Source: Clostridia bacterium (GTDB lineage Bacteria; Bacillota; Clostridia; Oscillospirales; RGIG577). Taken from it: a DNA stretch of 10,947 nucleotides. This document shows positions 7,489 to 10,947 of the stretch, one piece after another. The notes beneath the pieces are model-generated. The model did not search any database. It was not told the DNA's origin and saw nothing but the letters and a program-made list of their open reading frames with translations. Position numbers and translations under genes: made by a program. The stretch is taken from positions 1-10,947 of the forward strand of contig JAFOLN010000017.1 of assembly GCA_017419325.1 (NCBI GenBank). The letters are read 5' to 3'. Position 1 is the stretch's first letter; each line of letters starts with the position of its first letter.

Positions 7489-7520
7489 AAAAAAGGCTTT
7501 CGATATCGAAAGCCTTTTTT
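7489..7520. terminator. Perfect palindromic bidirectional terminator
   Basis: A 32-base perfect palindrome, arms AAAAAAGGCTTTCGAT and its complement, with a six-T or six-A end on each side. It lies 4 bases after the stop of the c-di-GMP gene and its last two bases are part of the stop codon of the convergent PAP2-like gene, so it terminates both. Confidence 0.9.
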
Positions 7521-8118
7521 ATTTTAATGAAACGGCCTCTGCAAGAAAACAAGCGCCGAACGCCGCGAAAAAGGAGCAGACCCCCGCAAAAACGTCCGTA
7601 AGCTTATGGCGCTTAAGATAAAGCGACGCCCACACGCTTATTAAAAACATCGCCGCAAAGAAAATAAAAGTGCCGAGGGACAAATACATAAGCGCGAACA
7701 CACAGGGCGACACGGAGCTTGCCGTGTGACCGCTTGCGCGGATATGAAGAAGCTTGTTTACAAGCGTAAGTATGAGCGCGGTGGCAAAGTATACACTAAA
7801 GAGGAACCTTGCTTCCTGGCTTTCCGAAAAGAAGCTGTAAACAAAGCATAATGTATAGCCTATGAGGGTAAAAACAAAGGCAAGCTTTCTTTGCCCCTCC
7901 CGTCCCGTTTTGTAAAGCGACGGTACGGCTCTGTGGACGGGGTAGGAGGCGACGGGCAGGATGACAAGCCCGAGCCACGCTGCTGCGGCGTCGCGCTGAG
8001 ACGAAAAGAAACCGTTCGCCGTAAGAAATATAATAAGAAGTGCTATCATGAACGGGGGAGCAGTTATAACCCGTATGACCTTTGCGACGCGTGCGGCAGG
8101 AGTGTTTTTATCAGCCAT
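7519..8118 (-). CDS. PAP2-like integral membrane protein
   Basis: A 199-residue protein with about five to six hydrophobic helices (around 21-37, 47-63, 79-97, 104-121, 138-160, 176-196). ASGHTASS at 128-135 matches the PSGH phosphatase motif of PAP2 (phosphatidic acid phosphatase type 2) enzymes. H171-xxx-D175-VFAG matches the last motif, H-xxx-D-VxxG, whose histidine is the nucleophile. The arginine usually six residues before that histidine is a serine here (S165), and the first motif (KxxxxxxRP) is reduced to K122 and R127, so activity is uncertain. Typical members remove phosphate from lipid phosphates or undecaprenyl pyrophosphate. The start at 8118 is chosen over the GTG at 8139 because AAGGAGG lies between them. 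It is divergent from the TetR gene, which may control it. Confidence 0.8.
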   Translation of the reverse strand: MADKNTPAARVAKVIRVITAPPFMIALLIIFLTANGFFSSQRDAAAAWLGLVILPVASYPVHRAVPSLYKTGREGQRKLAFVFTLIGYTLCFVYSFFSESQEARFLFSVYFATALILTLVNKLLHIRASGHTASSVSPCVFALMYLSLGTFIFFAAMFLISVWASLYLKRHKLTDVFAGVCSFFAAFGACFLAEAVSLK

Positions 8119-8123
8119 TGCGT

Positions 8124-8130
8124 CCTCCTT
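8124..8130 (-). promoter_or_regulatory. Ribosome binding site of the PAP2-like gene
   Basis: AAGGAGG on the minus strand, 5 bases before ATG 8118. It places the start there, not at the in-frame GTG at 8139, and lies next to the -35 box of the divergent tetR promoter (8133-8138). Confidence 0.8.
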
Positions 8131-8132
8131 TC

Positions 8133-8161
8133 TTGACACTTAAGCCGTCTTTTTGTATAAT
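8133..8161 (+). promoter_or_regulatory. Full-consensus sigma-A promoter for the TetR gene
   Basis: TTGACA (8133-8138), exactly 17 bases, TATAAT (8156-8161): both hexamers match consensus at every position. Transcription would start near 8168, leaving a leader of about 87 bases that contains the inverted repeats at 8186-8231. Such a strong promoter in front of a repressor gene usually implies tight repression. Confidence 0.85.
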
Positions 8162-8185
8162 ATATGTAAATCTTACCACCTTGAA
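8157..8185 (-). promoter_or_regulatory. Possible promoter for the PAP2-like gene
   Basis: Minus strand: -10 TATTAT (8157-8162) with a weak -35 TTCAAG (8180-8185) at 17 bp. The -10 overlaps the -10 of the divergent tetR promoter, so the two would compete for polymerase. Confidence 0.4.
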
Positions 8186-8231
8186 TTTTGTGCCGCAATA
8201 CATCCATGTGGGACAAAATGTTATGTTTTGT
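8186..8231. promoter_or_regulatory. Inverted-repeat region, candidate TetR operator
   Basis: TTTTGT at 8186-8191 and ACAAAA at 8213-8218 form a hairpin-capable repeat, extended inward by CCGCA (8193-8197) against TGTGG (8207-8211) with one wobble. ACAAAA then forms a second, tighter repeat with TTTTGT at 8226-8231 (6-base arms, 7-base spacer). A further TTTTGT is at 8151-8156 within the promoter. Clustered half-sites between divergent genes suit a TetR-family operator, though the first repeat could also fold as RNA in the tetR leader. Confidence 0.5.
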
Positions 8232-8254
8232 AACAGATAAGAAGGGCGTTTGAA

Positions 8255-8785
8255 TTGGACAAGAGAAAAGAAGCAAATCTTCGAGTAAAAAAAGCGATAA
8301 CGGACAGCGTTTTTGAGCTGATGAAGAAGGCCGATCTCCGCGAGATATCCGTGACCGATATAATAAAGCGGGCGGGCGTTGCGCGCGTCTCCTTTTACAG
8401 GAACTACTGCTCCAAGGAGGACGTGCTTATAAAGCTGGTGCGCGATGTTTTGGACGAGTTCCGCGACACCGCCGACTACGACCTTTCAAACGTATATACG
8501 CCGGAGCATATAAGAAGGTGCCTTGCGTATTTCAAAAAATACGGCTCATATATCGTAAATCTTCATAAATGCGGCTACGGCGCCATGATTCTTTCCGAGC
8601 TCAATGCATTCCACGAATCGATAGCCGGAAGCATGCCCTTTAATTCTGCCGACCGATACAGGCTCTATACGTTTGTAGGCGCCCTTTACAAGTCCGCGGT
8701 GGTATGGCTCACGGAGGAGAGACCCGCGCCGCTTGAGCGTGTGTCCGACACAATATTCTCAGCACTCTCGCCGGACAGAGCATAA
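8255..8785 (+). CDS. TetR/AcrR-family transcriptional regulator
   Basis: A 176-residue one-component repressor-like protein. The N-terminal part is a classical TetR helix-turn-helix: the first helix at about residues 9-24, then ISVTDIIKRAGVARVSFYRN at 32-51, followed by the KEDVL turn typical of the family. The C-terminal part (about 75-170) is helical, as in the ligand-binding and dimer domain; the pattern FVGALYKSAVVWLTEE near the end fits short Bacillota TetR proteins. The start is a TTG at 8255: AAGGG at 8242-8246 is 8 bases upstream, a stop is in frame at 8231-8233, and the next ATG would remove part of the DNA-binding domain. It is divergent from the PAP2-like gene. Autoregulation is likely from the repeats in its leader; the ligand is unknown. 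Confidence 0.9.
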   Translation: MDKRKEANLRVKKAITDSVFELMKKADLREISVTDIIKRAGVARVSFYRNYCSKEDVLIKLVRDVLDEFRDTADYDLSNVYTPEHIRRCLAYFKKYGSYIVNLHKCGYGAMILSELNAFHESIAGSMPFNSADRYRLYTFVGALYKSAVVWLTEERPAPLERVSDTIFSALSPDRA

Positions 8786-8796
8786 AACAAACTTAA

Positions 8797-8828
8797 AAAG
8801 GCTTCCCGTTAGAATACGGGAAGCCTTT
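8797..8828. terminator. Bidirectional terminator between TetR and aldo/keto reductase genes
   Basis: A perfect 13-bp stem AAAGGCTTCCCGT (8797-8809) pairing with 8816-8828, loop TAGAAT. The U run is longer on the minus strand, so it serves the reductase gene (stop 8849) best and probably also tetR (stop 8785). Confidence 0.9.
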
Positions 8829-8848
8829 AATATTACATCGTGAGCGCT

Positions 8849-9973
8849 TTATCCAAAAGTCTCGGTCACGCGGACGAGCTCATCTCTTATCTTTATGTGC
8901 TGGGGACATACATCCTCGCATTTGCCGCATTTTACGCACTCCGCAGCCTTCTTTCTGCCGTGACCGCGCACGAGCCACATCTCCTGTCCCTTCGAGGCCT
9001 CAAGGTCGCCGTAAAGCGTGAACATATTGAGCGCCGTGAAGGAGCCGGATATGCCTATATCCTTGGGGCATACCTTTGCGCAGTAATTGCAGGTGGTGCA
9101 GGGGATAAGCGGTATCTTCTTAAGCTCCGCCTGGGCATTTTTTATAACGTCTCTCTGGGCGTCGGTAAGATGTGTGAAGCTTTTCATTACATTTAAGTTG
9201 TCCTGCATCTGCTCCATATTGCTCATGCCGGACAGCACGGTTATGATGCCGTCAAGATCGGCGGCGAAGCGTATAGCCCACGAAGCCGGGGACGCGTCGG
9301 GGTCAGCCGCCTTGAATACGTCGACAACGGTCTTCGGCGGCTTTGCAAGCATTCCGCCCTTAACGGGCTCCATGATGATAACGGGCTTTCCGAACTCTCT
9401 TGCCACCTCATATACGCCTCTCGACTGTATTGCGGGATTCTCCCAGTCGCCGTAATTTATCTGAAGCTGAACAAATTCGGCCTCGGGATGCGCGGTAAGT
9501 ATTTCTCTTAATTCCTCGGGCGTCGAGTGGAAGGAAAAGCCTATGTGCTTTATAAGCCCCTCCGCCTTCTTCTCCTTTACGAAGGTCCACATATCGAAGT
9601 CGTCGAAAAAGTGGGTGCGTCCTTCGCCCAGATTGTGAAGCAGATAAAAGTCAAAATAACCCGCGCCCGTCTGCTTGAGCGACGTTTCAAACTGCGCGAT
9701 GGCCTCGTCACGCGTTTTGCACTTTATCCATGCCGCGTTCTTTGTGGCTATCTGATAGCTTTCGCGCGGATATCTTTCAACAACCGCCTGCCTAAACGCG
9801 TCCTCACTGCCCGGATATGCCCAGGCCGTGTCGAAATACGTAAAACCGGCTTCAATAAAGGCGTCGGCCATTTTCTTTGTAAGCTCGATGTCGATTTCCT
9901 GCGTACCCTCCTTAACAGGAAGCCTCATAAGGCCGAAGCCGAGCTTTTTTATGTTCTCACCCAAGTATGCCAT
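8849..9973 (-). CDS. Aldo/keto reductase with C-terminal two-[4Fe-4S] ferredoxin domain
   Basis: A 374-residue cytosolic oxidoreductase. The first part, about 1-285, is an aldo/keto reductase TIM barrel: LGFGLMRLP at the N-terminus and the catalytic tetrad D48 and Y53 (FDTAWAY), K78 (ATKN) and H113 (YLLHN). The C-terminus carries two CxxCxxCxxxCP motifs, at about 292-303 and 346-357, each able to hold a 4Fe-4S cluster. This barrel-plus-ferredoxin layout is common in anaerobes and may pass electrons between ferredoxin and NAD(P)H-linked carbonyl reduction; the substrate is not known. Two ATG codons are adjacent, 9976 and 9973. The second is preferred, being 7 bases after GGGAGG instead of 4. 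The gene is divergent from the nitroreductase and has its own promoter at 10030-10058. Confidence 0.92.
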   Translation of the reverse strand: MAYLGENIKKLGFGLMRLPVKEGTQEIDIELTKKMADAFIEAGFTYFDTAWAYPGSEDAFRQAVVERYPRESYQIATKNAAWIKCKTRDEAIAQFETSLKQTGAGYFDFYLLHNLGEGRTHFFDDFDMWTFVKEKKAEGLIKHIGFSFHSTPEELREILTAHPEAEFVQLQINYGDWENPAIQSRGVYEVAREFGKPVIIMEPVKGGMLAKPPKTVVDVFKAADPDASPASWAIRFAADLDGIITVLSGMSNMEQMQDNLNVMKSFTHLTDAQRDVIKNAQAELKKIPLIPCTTCNYCAKVCPKDIGISGSFTALNMFTLYGDLEASKGQEMWLVRGHGRKKAAECVKCGKCEDVCPQHIKIRDELVRVTETFG

Positions 9974-10007
9974 CATTTTACCTCCCTTAAAGATATTTCA
10001 TTTTCCC

Positions 10008-10056
10008 GAAAACATGATATTATAGTTATATTATAATGAATTTTTTGGAACAGCGC
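10008..10056. repeat. AT-rich imperfect direct repeat, copy A
   Basis: GAAAACATGATAT, then after about 11 bases TATAATGAATTTTTT (10032-10046) and AACAGCG. The same elements, in the same order, occur at 10756-10803, on the other side of the nitroreductase gene. This copy includes the -10 of the reductase promoter on the minus strand. Confidence 0.5.
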
Positions 10057-10058
10057 AA
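10030..10058 (-). promoter_or_regulatory. Promoter of the aldo/keto reductase gene
   Basis: Minus strand: -35 TTGCGC (10053-10058), 17-bp spacer, -10 TATAAT (10030-10035), giving a leader of about 50 bases. A second TATAAT lies at 10019-10024 but without a -35. Confidence 0.7.
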
Positions 10059-10071
10059 TATGTTTTTGTTG

Positions 10072-10101
10072 TTGAAGCATAAGGCTTTTATGTATTATAA
10101 T
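10072..10101 (+). promoter_or_regulatory. Promoter of the nitroreductase gene
   Basis: -35 TTGAAG (10072-10077), 18-bp spacer, -10 TATAAT (10096-10101). Transcription would start near 10108, about 25 bases before the ATG and shortly ahead of the AAAGGAG ribosome binding site. Confidence 0.65.
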
Positions 10102-10133
10102 CAAATATATAATATCAGATAAAGGAGCAAAGT

Positions 10134-10676
10134 ATGGAGACATTAAACGCAATAAAAAAGAGAAGCTCGGTAAGAAAATTTACCGATAAGCCCGTATCGG
10201 ATGAGGACCTTAAGAAGATACTGCTTTCGGGCAGCGCCGCTCCCGTTGGAATTGGGCGGTATGAAACGCTTCGCATCACGGTAGTGCGCGACGCCGCCGT
10301 GCTTGAAAGAATAGGCGCGGGCGTTAGCAGGGATATGTCTGCGGCCTTCGGCAAGGAGATGAAAAGACCGTTCAATTTCTACGGCGCGGGCACGCTTGTT
10401 ATCGTGTCCTCCAAGGATACGGCGATAAAGGGTATCAATTACACGAACGGCGGCACGGTTGCCGAAAACATGATGCTGCAGGCGGCCGAGGGCGGCATCG
10501 GAAGCTGCTTTGTATGGTTCGCGGGCACGGCGATAGACAAGGACGCCGATTTAAAGAGCGCGCTTTCCATCCCTGAGGACTTTCATCCTATGTTCAGCCT
10601 CGTTTTCGGCTATGCAAAGGAGGACGTTCCCGAGAAGACGCTTACCGAAATGAAAATCGAGTGCAATTACGTATAG
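10134..10676 (+). CDS. Nitroreductase-family FMN oxidoreductase
   Basis: A 180-residue protein of the nitroreductase fold, at the short end for the family. The N-terminal signature AIKKRSSVRKF at 6-16 supplies the FMN phosphate-binding R10, S11 and R14. Then come a PVSDEDLKKIL helix and the core helix GGTVAENMMLQAAEGGIGSC (about residues 105-124), which packs against FMN in this family. The C-terminal strand LVFGYAKE at about 161-168 is also typical. It should use FMN and NAD(P)H to reduce quinones, nitro groups or similar acceptors; the true substrate is unknown. AAAGGAG is 6 bases before the ATG. It stands alone, divergent from the ferredoxin-type aldo/keto reductase and followed by its own terminator, so it is a single-gene unit. 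Confidence 0.92.
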   Translation: METLNAIKKRSSVRKFTDKPVSDEDLKKILLSGSAAPVGIGRYETLRITVVRDAAVLERIGAGVSRDMSAAFGKEMKRPFNFYGAGTLVIVSSKDTAIKGINYTNGGTVAENMMLQAAEGGIGSCFVWFAGTAIDKDADLKSALSIPEDFHPMFSLVFGYAKEDVPEKTLTEMKIECNYV

Positions 10677-10684
10677 ACTAAAAA

Positions 10685-10722
10685 AAAATAACGCTTTCCG
10701 TGAATATCGGGGGCGTTATTTT
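10685..10722 (+). terminator. Rho-independent terminator of the nitroreductase gene
   Basis: AAAATAACGC (10685-10694) pairs with GCGTTATTTT (10713-10722), with further pairing CCG/CGG inside. It follows the nitroreductase stop by 8 bases and separates it from valS. Confidence 0.85.
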
Positions 10723-10745
10723 ACTCATAAAGCCGCTTTAAAAAG

Positions 10746-10774
10746 TTGCAATAATGAAAACTTCATGATATGAT
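10746..10774 (+). promoter_or_regulatory. Promoter of valS
   Basis: -35 TTGCAA (10746-10751), 17-bp spacer, extended -10 TGATATGAT (hexamer 10769-10774). Only about 50 bases separate the likely transcript start from the valS ATG, so there is no room for a T-box leader, the usual control of aminoacyl-tRNA synthetase genes in Bacillota. Confidence 0.75.
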
Positions 10775-10803
10775 AAAATATAATGAATTTTTTAAACAAG
10801 CGG
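10756..10803. repeat. AT-rich imperfect direct repeat, copy B
   Basis: GAAAACTTCATGATAT, a short spacer, TATAATGAATTTTTT (10779-10793) and AACAAGCG: the same order of elements as 10008-10056 with small indels. This copy overlaps the valS promoter and transcript start. Confidence 0.5.
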
Positions 10804-10832
10804 CACACCGCAGAAAATACAGGGAGGCCTTT

Positions 10833-10947
10833 ATGAGAAAAGAATTGTCAAAATCATATGATCCGGGAGCGATCGAAGACAAAATATTCGATATGTGGCT
10901 GCGCGGAGGGTATTTTTCGCAGGAACCCGATCCGGCTAAAAAGCCGT
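10833..10947 (+). CDS. valS: Valine-tRNA ligase, N-terminal fragment (runs off the window)
   Basis: The first 38 residues of a gene cut by the window end. The opening MRKELSKSYDPGAIEDKIF, followed by WxxGGYF and DPAKKP, is the characteristic N-terminus of valyl-tRNA synthetase, which charges tRNA-Val with valine in the cytosol. The next part of the protein should hold the HIGH signature. AGGGAGG (10821-10827) is 5 bases before the ATG. It has its own promoter and no T-box leader. Confidence 0.9.
   Translation, partial: MRKELSKSYDPGAIEDKIFDMWLRGGYFSQEPDPAKKP

Noticed and set aside
7489..7520. 32-base perfect palindrome as a protein-binding or recombination site
   Set aside because: The A run, GC-containing stem and T run between two convergent stop codons are fully explained as a bidirectional terminator.
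8119..8139. GTG start at 8139 for the PAP2-like protein
   Set aside because: The seven added codons encode the ribosome binding site itself (AAGGAGG) for the ATG at 8118.
10723..10832. T-box riboswitch before valS
   Set aside because: Only about 50 bases lie between the promoter and the ATG, with no specifier-loop or antiterminator bulge sequence (TGGNACCGCG).

Overview
The window looks like a piece of a chromosome from a gut-type Clostridia (Bacillota). The signs are strong AGGAGG-type ribosome binding sites, sigma-A-like promoters with 17-bp spacing, a DUF4364 protein (a family known from Bacillota), a Clostridia-style secreted protein and a two-ferredoxin-cluster aldo/keto reductase. Base composition is roughly balanced in genes and AT-rich between them. 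No tRNA, rRNA, transposase, phage gene or CRISPR array is visible.

Layout: (1) 1-85, terminator of an unseen upstream gene. (2) 86-2380, a secreted modular surface protein on the plus strand, ending in a shared terminator with (3) a minus-strand pair: DUF4364 protein (start 3919) followed after 25 bp by a metallo-beta-lactamase-fold hydrolase (start 3366), driven by a clear promoter at 3974-4002. (4) 4003-4325, a leader with a possible plus-strand promoter, two short ORFs and a GC-rich inverted repeat. (5) 4326-7484, a very large cyclic-di-GMP signalling protein that joins a cytosolic response-regulator phosphodiesterase (REC - degenerate GGDEF - EAL) to a membrane sensor diguanylate cyclase (TM - sensor - TM - HAMP-like - intact GGDEF). 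(6) A perfect palindromic terminator shared with a minus-strand PAP2-like membrane protein. (7) A divergent TetR-type regulator with a full consensus promoter and an inverted-repeat region. (8) A minus-strand aldo/keto reductase with two 4Fe-4S motifs, divergent from (9) a small nitroreductase. (10) The first 38 codons of valS, with its own promoter and no room for a T-box.

Most genes are single transcription units separated by strong stem-loop terminators; the only likely operon is DUF4364-MBL. The most interesting object is the c-di-GMP protein: it carries an intact phosphodiesterase site and an intact cyclase site on opposite ends of one polypeptide, with a dead GGDEF between REC and EAL, and its start overlaps an upstream short ORF that has a strong ribosome binding site. 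The TetR/PAP2 intergenic region and a pair of similar AT-rich repeats bracketing the nitroreductase are secondary points of interest. I did not find evidence for a wholly new defence or mobile system.
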